A stretch of 64,000 nt of DNA. Source: Pseudomonas sp. StFLB209. Lineage in GTDB: Bacteria; Pseudomonadota; Gammaproteobacteria; Pseudomonadales; Pseudomonadaceae. The notes under the pieces are model-generated. The model was not told the origin of the DNA. It worked only from the letters and a program-made list of their open reading frames with translations, and searched no databases. Positions 45,505-54,056 of the stretch are shown piece by piece (position 1 is the first letter of the stretch; every line of letters begins with the position of its first letter). A program made the position numbers and the translations under genes. The stretch covers positions 5,101,001 to 5,165,000 of the forward strand of contig NZ_AP014637.1 in NCBI RefSeq assembly GCF_000829415.1, written 5' to 3'.

Positions 45505-46455
45505 ATGGATACCTTCATCCAGCAACTGCTCAACGGCCTGGTGCTTGGCAGCCTGTATGCGTTGATCGCACTGGGCTACACCATGGTCTACGGAATTTTA
45601 CGCATCATCAATTTCGCCCATGGCGATCTGTTGATGATTGGCGCGCTGGTCGGCCTGTCAGCCATTCACCTATTGCAGGCCATACTGCCCGGCTGCCCGG
45701 ACCTGCTGGTACTGGCTATCGCCACGGTGGCGGCCATGGCAGTCTGCGCGGTGCTGGCCGGGCTGATTGAGCGCGTTGCCTACCGCCGCCTGCGCAACGC
45801 GCCACGGCTGGCACCACTGATCAGCGGCCTGGGCGTGTCGTTGCTATTGCAGACCGTCGCCATGCTGATCTGGAGCCGCAACCCGCTGATGTTCCCTCAG
45901 CTCTTGCCGCTGGACCCGATTGAGCTCACCGCCGGCAGTGAAGACAGCGCCCCGGCAATCACCAACCTCACGGCGATTGCCACTGTGGCCATCGCCGCGA
46001 CGGTGATGGGCGCCCTGCTGTTGCTGGTCAACCGCACCCGCCTGGGCCGTGCCATGCGCGCCGTGGCAGAAAATCCACAAGTCGCCAGCCTGATGGGCAT
46101 CAACCCCAACACCGTGATCGTGCTGACGTTCGCAATAGGCGGTGCGCTGGCCGCTCTGGCCGGCGTGATGATGGCCAGCAATTACGGCAATGCACATTTT
46201 TATATGGGCTTTCTGCCGGGACTCAAAGCGTTTACCGCCGCCGTACTCGGCGGTATCGGCAACATCAAGGGCGCGATGCTCGGCGGCATTCTGCTGGGGC
46301 TGATCGAAGCGTTGGGCACCGGCTACCTCGGTGAACTTACCAATGGTGTATTCGGCAGCAACTATCAGGACGTGTTCGCGTTCATGGTGCTGATCGCCGT
46401 GCTGGTGCTGCGCCCCAGCGGCCTGCTCGGTGAGCGGCTGGCGGTGCGCGCATGA
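45505..46455 (+). CDS. Branched-chain-type ABC importer permease 1 (LivH-like)
   Basis: This 316-residue permease begins FIQQLLNGLVLGSLYALIALGYTMVYGILRIINFAHGDLLMIGA, the classic LivH opening. It has about 8-9 membrane segments and the coupling loop NRTRLGRAMRAVAENPQVASLMGIN. It is the first gene of a five-gene importer (two permeases, two ATPases, one binding protein) and overlaps the next gene by 4 bp. The attached hydrolases suggest a nitrogenous heterocycle or carbamoyl amino acid rather than leucine. Confidence 0.92.
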   Translation: MDTFIQQLLNGLVLGSLYALIALGYTMVYGILRIINFAHGDLLMIGALVGLSAIHLLQAILPGCPDLLVLAIATVAAMAVCAVLAGLIERVAYRRLRNAPRLAPLISGLGVSLLLQTVAMLIWSRNPLMFPQLLPLDPIELTAGSEDSAPAITNLTAIATVAIAATVMGALLLLVNRTRLGRAMRAVAENPQVASLMGINPNTVIVLTFAIGGALAALAGVMMASNYGNAHFYMGFLPGLKAFTAAVLGGIGNIKGAMLGGILLGLIEALGTGYLGELTNGVFGSNYQDVFAFMVLIAVLVLRPSGLLGERLAVRA

Positions 46456-47561
46456 GCCCGATCATCAGCCGCGTGATCAACTTGCCACGGCGCGCCAGCC
46501 CACACCTGGGTGTGGTGCTGTTCGCCACTGCCCTGCTGCTGGCGCCCTGGCTGGCCGGGTATGCCGGTGGCAACGCCTGGGTGCGCACGCTGGACTTCGC
46601 CCTGCTGTACATCATGCTCGCCCTGGGCCTGAACATCGTGGTCGGCTACGCCGGCTTGCTGGATCTGGGCTTTATTGCCTTTTACGCGCTGGGCGCCTAT
46701 CTGGCAGCGCTGTTGTCTTCGCCGCACTTGCTGACCCAGTTCCCGGCGCTGGCGGCCGCCTTGCCGGACGGCCTGCATACCTCAATCTGGCTGATCGTGC
46801 CGTTGGCCGCGTTACTCGCCGCGGGGCTGGGTATCGTGCTTGGCGCGCCGACCCTGCGCCTGCGCGGTGACTACCTGGCTATTGTGACGCTGGGCTTTGG
46901 CGAGATCATCCGCATCTTCATGCGCAATCTTGACCGGCCGGTAAACATCACCAATGGCCCGAAAGGCATCGCCTCCATCGAGCCGATCCAGTTGTTCGGC
47001 ATGAACCTGGCGCGCACCCAGGAAATATTCGGTTGGCGTGTGCCATCGGTGCACCTGTATTACTACCTGTTCGCGGCGCTGGCGGTTCTGATCATGCTGG
47101 CCTGCCTACGCTTGCAGGATTCGCGGATCGGTCGCGCCTGGTTGGCGATTCGAGAGGACGAAGACGCAGCAGCGGCCATGGGCCTGGACACCAAACGCCT
47201 GAAATTGCTGGCCTTCGCCATCGGCGCTGCGTTCGGCGGCATTGGCGGCGCACTGTTCGCCTCGTTCCAGGGCTTCGTCTCGCCAGAGTCATTCACCCTC
47301 AACGAGTCGGTGGCGGTGCTGGCCATGGTCGTGCTTGGCGGCATGGGTCATGTGCCTGGGGTGATCCTTGGCTGCGTGCTGTTGGCCGCCCTGCCGGAGG
47401 TGCTGCGCTCGACCATGGGCAGCTTGCAGATGAGCCTGTTTGGTGAAGTGCTGATCGATCCGGAAATCATCCGTCAGTTGTTCTATGGCCTGGCGCTGAT
47501 CCTGGTGATGCATTTCAGACCGACCGGTCTATGGCCAGCCCAACGGGAGGTCAGTCGATGA
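46452..47561 (+). CDS. Branched-chain-type ABC importer permease 2 (LivM-like)
   Basis: This 369-residue permease has about 9-10 membrane segments. Typical LivM features are ALGLNIVVGYAGLLDLGFIAFYALGAY, LRLRGDYLAIVTLGFGEIIRI and the coupling loop DSRIGRAWLAIREDEDAAAAMGL. It overlaps the ATPase gene by 4 bp (ATGA). Confidence 0.92.
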   Translation: MSPIISRVINLPRRASPHLGVVLFATALLLAPWLAGYAGGNAWVRTLDFALLYIMLALGLNIVVGYAGLLDLGFIAFYALGAYLAALLSSPHLLTQFPALAAALPDGLHTSIWLIVPLAALLAAGLGIVLGAPTLRLRGDYLAIVTLGFGEIIRIFMRNLDRPVNITNGPKGIASIEPIQLFGMNLARTQEIFGWRVPSVHLYYYLFAALAVLIMLACLRLQDSRIGRAWLAIREDEDAAAAMGLDTKRLKLLAFAIGAAFGGIGGALFASFQGFVSPESFTLNESVAVLAMVVLGGMGHVPGVILGCVLLAALPEVLRSTMGSLQMSLFGEVLIDPEIIRQLFYGLALILVMHFRPTGLWPAQREVSR

Positions 47562-48331
47562 GCAAACCACTGCTGGAGCTGCGCCATGTCAGTAAACACT
47601 TTGGCGGCGTGACCGCCGTGCAGGATGTCAGCCTGGCGATTCAGGCGGGCGAAGTGCACGGCCTGATTGGCCCCAATGGCGCAGGCAAAACCACCTTTTT
47701 CAACCTGATGACCGGCTTGTACCGCGCCGACAGCGGTCAGTTCAGTCTCGACGGCGAACGTTACGAGCCGTCATCGGTGCACAAGGTGGCACAGGCTGGC
47801 ATCGCCCGAACCTTCCAGAACATCCGCCTGTTCGGTTCGATGACTGCGCTGGAGAACGTTATGGTTGGCCGCCACGTGCGCACCCGCAACGGCGTGCTCG
47901 CCGCCCTGCTACGCCATCGCCGCGCCCGCCAGGAAGAAGCCGAGACCCGCGCCATTGCCCGTGACTGGCTGGCTTACGTCGGCATCGGCGAACTGGCCGA
48001 GCGCCGCGCTGACACCCTCTCCTATGGTCACCAGCGGCGCCTGGAAATCGCCCGCGCGCTGGCCACCGAGCCACGCCTGCTGGCACTGGACGAACCGGCG
48101 GCAGGGATGAACCTCTCGGAAAAGCAGCAACTGCGCGAGCTGCTGGACAAGATCCGCCGCGACGGCCGCACCCTGCTGCTGATTGAGCACGACGTAAAAC
48201 TGGTGATGGGCCTGTGCGACCGCATCACTGTTCTCGACCACGGCCAAGTGATCGCCCGCGGCACGCCGCAACAGGTGCGTGAAAATCCGGCAGTGATCGA
48301 GGCCTACCTGGGAGCCGGCAGCCATGCCTGA
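47558..48331 (+). CDS. Branched-chain-type ABC importer ATPase 1 (LivG-like)
   Basis: This 257-residue ATPase has Walker A GPNGAGKTTFFN, signature LSYGHQRRLEIARAL, Walker B LLALDEPAAGMN and the switch His in LLLIEHDVKLVM. The ATG at 47558 after GGGAGG is preferred to upstream in-frame codons within the permease gene. It overlaps the next ATPase gene by 8 bp. Confidence 0.93.
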   Translation: MSKPLLELRHVSKHFGGVTAVQDVSLAIQAGEVHGLIGPNGAGKTTFFNLMTGLYRADSGQFSLDGERYEPSSVHKVAQAGIARTFQNIRLFGSMTALENVMVGRHVRTRNGVLAALLRHRRARQEEAETRAIARDWLAYVGIGELAERRADTLSYGHQRRLEIARALATEPRLLALDEPAAGMNLSEKQQLRELLDKIRRDGRTLLLIEHDVKLVMGLCDRITVLDHGQVIARGTPQQVRENPAVIEAYLGAGSHA

Positions 48332-49040
48332 AGCCTTGCTGCAAATTCGTGACCTGTCGGTGCACTACGGCGCCATTGAAGCGGTCAACGCGCTGAGCCT
48401 GAACGTGGCTGAGGGCGAACACGTGACCCTGATCGGCGCCAATGGTGCAGGCAAGACTTCGACCCTCAAGGCGCTGACCGGCCTGCTGACAGCGAGTGCG
48501 GGCACCATTCATTTCGACGGCCAGCCGCTGCACAGCCTGGGCGCCCACCAGCGCCTGCAACGCGGGTTGGCCATGGTGCCGGAAGGTCGAGGCGTGTTTG
48601 CGCGCATGAGCGTGCTGGAAAATCTCCACACCGGCGCCTACCTGCGCCGCGATACGACAGCCATAGCCGACCAGATCGAACGCATCCTCGACTGGTTCCC
48701 GCACCTGCGCAGGCGCCTGGAGCAACCGGCCGGGCTGCTGTCCGGCGGCGAACAACAGATGCTCGCCCTGGGCCGCGCACTGATGTCGCGCCCGCGCCTG
48801 CTGGTGCTGGACGAACCGTCCATGGGCCTGGCGCCGGTGATGGTCGAAAAGATCTTCGCAGTGATCTCTGAAGTGTGCCGCAGCGGCATGACCCTGCTGC
48901 TGGTGGAGCAGAACGCCCGGCTGGCGCTGCAAGTGACCGAACGCGGCTACGTGATGGACAGCGGGCGTATCACCCTTCAAGGCGCCTCCCGCGAACTGCT
49001 CGAAGACCCGCAGGTGCGCGCCGCCTACCTTGGAGAATGA
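48324..49040 (+). CDS. Branched-chain-type ABC importer ATPase 2 (LivF-like)
   Basis: This 238-residue ATPase has Walker A GANGAGKTSTLKAL, signature LSGGEQQMLALGRAL, Walker B LLVLDEPSMGLAP and the LivF-specific VPEGRGVFARMSVLENL. It completes the heterodimeric ATPase of the LIV-type importer. A REP pair follows it before the binding-protein gene. Confidence 0.93.
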   Translation: MPEALLQIRDLSVHYGAIEAVNALSLNVAEGEHVTLIGANGAGKTSTLKALTGLLTASAGTIHFDGQPLHSLGAHQRLQRGLAMVPEGRGVFARMSVLENLHTGAYLRRDTTAIADQIERILDWFPHLRRRLEQPAGLLSGGEQQMLALGRALMSRPRLLVLDEPSMGLAPVMVEKIFAVISEVCRSGMTLLLVEQNARLALQVTERGYVMDSGRITLQGASRELLEDPQVRAAYLGE

Positions 49041-49046
49041 TGATGC

Positions 49047-49139
49047 TTGTAGGAGCCAGCTTGCTGGCGAAAAGGTCAGCAAGGTCACAGCACCTATATC
49101 GCCTGACCCGCCGTCTTCGCGAGCAAGCTCGCTCCTACA
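49047..49139. repeat. Pair of inverted REP elements
   Basis: TGTAGGAGCCAGCTTGCTGG at the left and its diverged inverse, GAGCAAGCTCGCTCCTACA, at the right enclose about 55 bp. This is a standard Pseudomonas REP pair. It sits between the ATPase and binding-protein genes and may set different mRNA levels for them. Confidence 0.8.
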
Positions 49140-49225
49140 TAAACACGCGCTCAAGATTGAATTAAAACCCGCGCTACCGGGCAGCCGGCGTGTACCTAAT
49201 AGCAATGATCAAAGGAACTTCACCC

Positions 49226-50374
49226 ATGCAGTACTCGACCCTTTTCAAACGCGCCACCGCTGCCGGTCTGTTACTCGGCAGCCTGACCTCAGCTATCGCC
49301 CAGGCTGACCAGACCGTCCTGATCGGTCTGGCCGGCCCGCTAACCGGCCCGTCGGCGCGGATCGGCAAGGACCTGGAAAACGGCGCGCAACTGGCCATCG
49401 ACGCGGCCAACGCGCGCAAGCCGAAAATCGCCGGCGAAGCGGTGACCTACAAGCTGGTCTCCGAAGACGACCAGTCCGACCCGCGCACCGCGGTCACCGT
49501 CGCCCAGCGTCTGGTCGATGCCGGCGTGGTCGGTGTGGTTGGCCACTGGAACACCGGCACCAGCATCCCGGCAGCCCGCGTGTATCACGATGCAGGCATC
49601 GCCCAGGTGGCACCGGTCGCCACCGGCCACGGCTATACCCTGCAAGGCTTCGACACCAGCTTCCGGGTCATGGGCCATGACGATGACGGCGGTCAGGTCG
49701 CCGGCCAATATGCCCTGCAAAACCTCAAGGCCAAGCGCATCGCCGTGCTCGACGACCGCACCGCCTTTGGCCAGGGCCTGGCCGATCAATTCGTCAAGTC
49801 GGTTGAAGCCGGCGGTGGCAACGTGGTGGCCCGCGAGTTCGTCGACGACAAGACCGTCGACTTCAGCGCCGTGCTGACCAGCATCCGCAGCAAGAACCCG
49901 GACCTGGTGTTCTTCGGCGGCGTCGACGCCCAGGCCGCCAGCCTGGCACGTCGTCTCAAGCAACTGGGTATCAAGGCGACCCTGATGGGCGCTGGCGGCT
50001 TCGTCAGCCAGACCTTCCTCAACCTGGCGCAAAAAGACGGCGAAGGCGTCACCGCCCTGGAGCCGGGTCTGGCCGTCGAGCAAATGCCCGGCGGCAAGGA
50101 TTTCGATCAAAGCTACAAGCAACGTTACAAGCAGCCGATCGAGCTGCACGCACCGTTCGCCTATGACGGCGTTGGTGTGCTGATCAATGCCCTGGAAAAA
50201 GCCGATTCCCTTGATCCAAAGAAATACCTGCCGGTGCTGCGCGCCAGCGAGTATCAGGGCGTAACCGGCACCATCGCGTTCGATGCACAGGGCAACCTGA
50301 AAAACCCGACCTTTACCGTTTACCAGGTGAAGGGCAACAAGTGGGAACCGGTCAGCGTAGCCGGCGGCAAGTAA
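49226..50374 (+). CDS. Periplasmic binding protein of the LIV-type importer
   Basis: This 382-residue protein has a signal peptide (FKRATAAGLLLGSLTSAIAQA, cleavage near residue 26) and the Peripla_BP_6 fold: VLIGLAGPLTGPSARIGKDLENGAQLAIDAAN, GVVGHWNTGTSIPAARVYHDAG, and FAYDGVGVLINALEKAD. It fixes importer specificity. AAAGGA precedes the ATG at 49226. Branched-chain amino acids cannot be excluded, but the following hydrolase genes suggest another ligand. Confidence 0.9.
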   Translation: MQYSTLFKRATAAGLLLGSLTSAIAQADQTVLIGLAGPLTGPSARIGKDLENGAQLAIDAANARKPKIAGEAVTYKLVSEDDQSDPRTAVTVAQRLVDAGVVGVVGHWNTGTSIPAARVYHDAGIAQVAPVATGHGYTLQGFDTSFRVMGHDDDGGQVAGQYALQNLKAKRIAVLDDRTAFGQGLADQFVKSVEAGGGNVVAREFVDDKTVDFSAVLTSIRSKNPDLVFFGGVDAQAASLARRLKQLGIKATLMGAGGFVSQTFLNLAQKDGEGVTALEPGLAVEQMPGGKDFDQSYKQRYKQPIELHAPFAYDGVGVLINALEKADSLDPKKYLPVLRASEYQGVTGTIAFDAQGNLKNPTFTVYQVKGNKWEPVSVAGGK

Positions 50375-50388
50375 AAACTGCTGCGCTC

Positions 50389-50472
50389 GGCCAGGCGGCG
50401 TTGAAAACCGGCTCGCAATGCTCAGGTACTTCAGTACATTGCGCTTGCTCGTCGGTTTTCGCCTTGCCTGAC
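50389..50472. repeat. Long imperfect palindrome (intergenic repeat)
   Basis: Left arm GGCCAGGCGGCGTTGAAAAC and right arm GGTTTTCGCCTTGCCTGA, with inner arms CGCAATGCTCAGGTAC and CAGTACATTGCGCTTG, form a cruciform-like hairpin of about 80 bases. Similar elements occur between genes in other pseudomonads as I recall. It lies between the binding-protein gene and the ATC-hydrolase gene. Confidence 0.65.
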
Positions 50473-50522
50473 CTTCGCTCGCTACGTTTGTACCCTGTAA
50501 TACCGTGAAGAGGAGAACCACT

Positions 50523-51002
50523 ATGAGCGCTGCACAAGGCGAAATGGGCATTCTGGCCCGGCGCCGGATCGAAGCCGAGATCATCAAGCCAATCTACGAA
50601 ATCCTGGTCCGCGACTACGGCAAGGACAAGGCCCAGGCGGTGATTGGCGAGGCGGTTGGCCAGGCGGCGGTCAAGGCCGGCCAGCATTTTGCGGCCAAGG
50701 AACCCAACGGCCCGGACCTGGCCGGTTTCGTCGCCCTGCAAACGCTGTGGGAGCAGGACGACGCCTTGAAGGTTGATGTGATTGCCAGCGATGCGACCCA
50801 TTACGACTATGACGTGCACCGCTGCCGCTACGCCGAGATGTACCACGAGATGGGCCTGGGCGAGATCGGCCACCTGCTGTCGTGTGCCCGTGATGAATTG
50901 TTCATCGTAGGCTATGACCCCAATGTCGAGCTGACCCGCACCCAGACCATTATGCAGGGCTCGTCGCATTGCAATTTCCGCTACAAGGTAAAAGACCAAT
51001 GA
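50523..51002 (+). CDS. L-2-amino-thiazoline-4-carboxylate (ATC) hydrolase family protein
   Basis: This 159-residue soluble protein matches the family I know from AtcB, which opens L-2-amino-thiazoline-4-carboxylate to N-carbamoyl-L-cysteine in Pseudomonas. Conserved-looking stretches are HYDYDVHRCRYAEMYHEMGLGEIGHLLSC and MQGSSHCNFRYK, with Cys and His that may be functional. The ATG at 50523 follows GAGGAG. It overlaps the next gene (ATGA), whose product would hydrolyse an N-carbamoyl amino acid. The pairing reproduces the atcB-atcC order; the family is broad and the substrate unproven. Confidence 0.75.
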   Translation: MSAAQGEMGILARRRIEAEIIKPIYEILVRDYGKDKAQAVIGEAVGQAAVKAGQHFAAKEPNGPDLAGFVALQTLWEQDDALKVDVIASDATHYDYDVHRCRYAEMYHEMGLGEIGHLLSCARDELFIVGYDPNVELTRTQTIMQGSSHCNFRYKVKDQ

Positions 51003-52237
51003 GCCAGGCACCGCGTATCAACGGCCAACGCCTGTGGGACTCGCTGATGGAAATGGCGCAGATCGGCGCCACGCCCAAGGGCGGCGTATCACGCCTGGCA
51101 TTGACCGAAGAAGACCGCATTGGCCGCGACCTGTTCAAGCAATGGGCCATCGAGGCCGGCTGCACCGTCAAGGTCGACGCCATGGGCAATATGTTTGCCC
51201 GCCGCCCCGGCCGTGACGACAGCCTGCCCCCGGTAGTGACTGGCTCGCACGGTGACTCGCAACCGGCTGGCGGCAAGTTCGACGGCATCTACGGCGTGCT
51301 GGCCGGGCTGGAGGTGGTGCGCAGCCTCAACGATCATGGCATCGCCACTGAACGCAGCATCGAAGTGATCAACTGGACCAACGAAGAAGGCTCGCGCTTT
51401 GCCCCGGCGATGATTGCTTCGGGGGTTTATACCGGGGTATTTGACCTCGAATACGGCCTGTCGCGCACAGACGCCCAAGGCGTAAGCATCGGCCAGGCGC
51501 TGCAGCAAATCGGCTACGCGGGCAACGAACCCATGGGCGGGCGCGACATCCATGCCGCGTTCGAGCTGCATATCGAACAAGGCCCGATTCTGGAAGCCGA
51601 AGACATCACCATTGGCGTGGTCAGCGGCGCGCAGGGCCAGCGCTGGTACGAAATAGAACTGCACGGGCGCAGCGCCCACGCCGGCACTACACCGATGAAC
51701 CATCGCCTCGACGCCCTGCTCGGTGTGGCGCGCATCGTCGAAGCGGTCAACGCCATGGGCCTGGCCCAAGGCGATGAAGGTCGCGCCACCGTGGGCTGGG
51801 TGCAGGTTTACCCGAACTCGCGCAACGTAGTGCCGGGGCGCGCGTTGTTCAGCGTCGAATTCCGCCACCCGGACGAAGCGGTGCTGGAGCAGCTGGACGC
51901 GCAATTGCGCAAGGAAGTCGCCGATATCGCCGCAGCCACCGGCCTGGGCCATGAGCTCAAGCAGATCTTCCAGTACGCGCCGATTGCCTTTGACGCGGCT
52001 TGCGTCGATCAGGTGCAGCGCGCAGCAGTGGAACTGGGCTACAGCCACAAGCGAATGATTTCCGGGGCCGGCCACGACGCCTGTTACCTGAGCCGGGTGG
52101 CACCGACCGCGATGATCTTTGTCCCTTGTGTCGATGGGCTGAGCCATAACGAGGCTGAGCATATTCATCCGCACTGGTCCGAGGCCGGGGCGAATGTGCT
52201 GTTGCAGGCGGTGTTAGCCAAAGCCAACGAGCATTAA
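50999..52237 (+). CDS. Zn-dependent N-carbamoyl-L-amino acid hydrolase (HyuC/AtcC/AllC family)
   Basis: This 412-residue M20-type amidohydrolase has the metal-binding set of carbamoylases: H in GSHGDSQPAGGKFDGIYG, E in NWTNEEGSRFAP, H in ELHIEQGPIL, and the last His in GLSHNEAEHIH. RSAHAGTTPMNHR belongs to the dimerisation/substrate loop. It would release a free amino acid, CO2 and ammonia from a carbamoyl amino acid. Next to the ATC-hydrolase-like gene, N-carbamoyl-L-cysteine is a likely substrate. AllC-type ureide hydrolysis is the alternative. Confidence 0.87.
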   Translation: MSQAPRINGQRLWDSLMEMAQIGATPKGGVSRLALTEEDRIGRDLFKQWAIEAGCTVKVDAMGNMFARRPGRDDSLPPVVTGSHGDSQPAGGKFDGIYGVLAGLEVVRSLNDHGIATERSIEVINWTNEEGSRFAPAMIASGVYTGVFDLEYGLSRTDAQGVSIGQALQQIGYAGNEPMGGRDIHAAFELHIEQGPILEAEDITIGVVSGAQGQRWYEIELHGRSAHAGTTPMNHRLDALLGVARIVEAVNAMGLAQGDEGRATVGWVQVYPNSRNVVPGRALFSVEFRHPDEAVLEQLDAQLRKEVADIAAATGLGHELKQIFQYAPIAFDAACVDQVQRAAVELGYSHKRMISGAGHDACYLSRVAPTAMIFVPCVDGLSHNEAEHIHPHWSEAGANVLLQAVLAKANEH

Positions 52238-52283
52238 GACTCTGGCAGCGCTGTGCGCTATCGCGCAGGAAACACAGAACCCT

Positions 52284-52332
52284 GTAGGAGCAGCTTTAGC
52301 GGCGAAGCTTTCGCGGCTAAAGCCGCTCCTAC
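52284..52332. repeat. REP hairpin
   Basis: TGTAGGAGCAGCTTTAGCGG and its imperfect inverse CGGCTAAAGCCGCTCCTACA meet around GCGAAGCTTTCG. It lies between two convergent genes and may block read-through. Confidence 0.85.
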
Positions 52333-52340
52333 AATGCCGA

Positions 52341-53246
52341 TCAACCCTGCCAGTTGCCGCCTTCGACAATCACGTCTTCAGGTTTGGTGTCTTCAGCCAG
52401 TTCCTTGCGCACATACTGGTCGTACAGTTTCAGCAGGTACTTGTCCTGGCCGAGTTTGGCAAGTTCGGCATTGACCCAGTCACGCAGTTCGATATTGCCT
52501 TTTTTCACCGCCGGAGCAATCGGTGCTTCGCCGCCGAGCTTTTCCGGCAGGGTCCGGTAGCCGGGGTTCTGTTTGGCCCAGCTGAACAGCACCAGGTTGT
52601 CTTGCGCATAAGCGTCACCACGACCGTTGGCCAGGGCTTGCAGCGACTCGGAGTTTTTCTCGAACTTGAGCAGCTTCCAGTCCGGATGGTTCTTGGTCAG
52701 CCACACGTCAGCGGTGGTGCCAGTGGTGACGATGATGGTCTTGTCGGCCAGGTCATCGAGCTTTTGCACCGGGCTGTTATCCGGCACCAACGCCTGCACC
52801 GCGACCTTGAGGTTCGGGTTGGTGAAGTCCACCGCTTGCTTGCGCTCCGGGGTCACGGTCATATTGGCAAGGATGATGTCGACCTTGTCGCTTTGCAGGA
52901 ACGGAATCCGGCTGGCCGGCTCGACCGCAACGAATTCGACCTTGTTTTCATCACCGAGCAGTGACTTGGCAAACTGGCGGCCGATATCGGTATCGAAACC
53001 AACGTACTTGCCCTTCTCATCGACAAAACCGAATGGCGGCTTGTCGGTGAACACGCCGACGATCAGTTTGTCGCGGGCCTTGATCTTGTCCAGGTAACTG
53101 GCCGGTGCCGGAGCAGCCGCCTGGGCCGGTGCTGCCGCAGCGGGCTTGGCCGGTTTGTCGCCATTGCCGCAACCGGCTAACAGGCCCAGGCTTAGCAATG
53201 GCAACAGCAGTAAAGAACGCGCAGATTTGAATGTGGCAGTGCTCAT
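52341..53246 (-). CDS. Polar amino acid ABC importer binding lipoprotein
   Basis: This 301-residue protein has a lipoprotein signal (LLSLGLLAGC, lipidated C26), an Ala/Pro linker (about 30-50) and the SBP_bac_3 fold: KLIVGVFTDKPPFGFVDEKGKYVGFDTDIGRQFA, SDKVDIILANMTVTPERKQAVDFTNP and LDDLADKTIIVTTGTTAD. It probably binds a glutamate/cystine-type amino acid. It is the last gene of its operon, 27 bp after the ATPase gene. Confidence 0.9.
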   Translation of the reverse strand: MSTATFKSARSLLLLPLLSLGLLAGCGNGDKPAKPAAAAPAQAAAPAPASYLDKIKARDKLIVGVFTDKPPFGFVDEKGKYVGFDTDIGRQFAKSLLGDENKVEFVAVEPASRIPFLQSDKVDIILANMTVTPERKQAVDFTNPNLKVAVQALVPDNSPVQKLDDLADKTIIVTTGTTADVWLTKNHPDWKLLKFEKNSESLQALANGRGDAYAQDNLVLFSWAKQNPGYRTLPEKLGGEAPIAPAVKKGNIELRDWVNAELAKLGQDKYLLKLYDQYVRKELAEDTKPEDVIVEGGNWQG

Positions 53247-53273
53247 AAGGATGTCCCTTTATCTAGGCAGCTT

Positions 53274-54056
53274 TTAGATAGCCTCTGCGCGGGCATGGCT
53301 GGCCTTGCCCGGCAGGGATTCAACGTAAGAGAACTTCTCCAGAAACTGCTGCGCACGTGCGCTCGAAGGATGGGTGAAGAAAGACTCCGGATCACGCTGT
53401 TCAAGGATGCGCCCGGCCTCCATGAACACGATGCGGTCGGCCACAGCGCGGGCAAAGCCCATTTCGTGAGTGACGATCAGCATGGTCATGCCGCCCCGTG
53501 CCAGGTCGAGGATCACCTCCAGCACTTCCTTGACCATTTCCGGGTCAAGGGCGGCGGTGACTTCATCGAACAGCATGACCTTGGGGTTCATGCACAACGA
53601 ACGGACAATCGCGATGCGTTGCTGCTGGCCGCCGGAGAGCTGCCTTGGATAAGCATCACGCTTGTCGGCCAGGCCCACTCGCTGCAACAGGGCCTCGGCT
53701 TGGGTCCGCGCTTCTTTACGCTCGCGGCGCTGTACTTTCAGCGGGCCGAGCAGGATGTTGTCGAGCACGGTCATGTGCGGGAACAGGTGATAACTCTGGA
53801 ACACCATGCCGATGTCCTGGCGCACCTTGCGCCAGTCGGTGCCCGCTGCCAGCAACTGCTGACCGGCAAAATGCAGCTCGCCGCCCTGCGCCTGCTCCAG
53901 GCCATTGAGGCAACGCAGCAAGGTGCTTTTGCCGCAGCCGCTGGGCCCGAGCACCACAATGACTTCGCCGGAGGCGACCTGCAGGTCAACCTCTTTGAGC
54001 ACCTGGTTGCTGCCGAAAAACTTGTTGAAGCCCTTGAACTCGATCAGTGCGCTCAT
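53274..54056 (-). CDS. Polar amino acid ABC importer ATPase
   Basis: This 260-residue ATPase has Walker A GPSGCGKSTLLRCLNGLE, signature LSGGQQQRIAIVRSL, Walker B VMLFDEVTAALDPE and the switch His in LIVTHEMGFARAV, all typical of GlnQ/HisP-type proteins. It overlaps the upstream permease gene by 4 bp. Confidence 0.93.
   Translation of the reverse strand: MSALIEFKGFNKFFGSNQVLKEVDLQVASGEVIVVLGPSGCGKSTLLRCLNGLEQAQGGELHFAGQQLLAAGTDWRKVRQDIGMVFQSYHLFPHMTVLDNILLGPLKVQRRERKEARTQAEALLQRVGLADKRDAYPRQLSGGQQQRIAIVRSLCMNPKVMLFDEVTAALDPEMVKEVLEVILDLARGGMTMLIVTHEMGFARAVADRIVFMEAGRILEQRDPESFFTHPSSARAQQFLEKFSYVESLPGKASHARAEAI

Noticed and set aside
49047..49139. Possible CRISPR-like repeats
   Set aside because: The repeated units here and at 52284, 56451 and 61194 are palindromic REP hairpins in ones and twos, with no regular spacers and no cas genes.
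49340..50587. A 415-codon minus-strand open frame
   Set aside because: It is antisense to the LIV-type binding protein, which has a signal peptide and a full periplasmic-binding fold.
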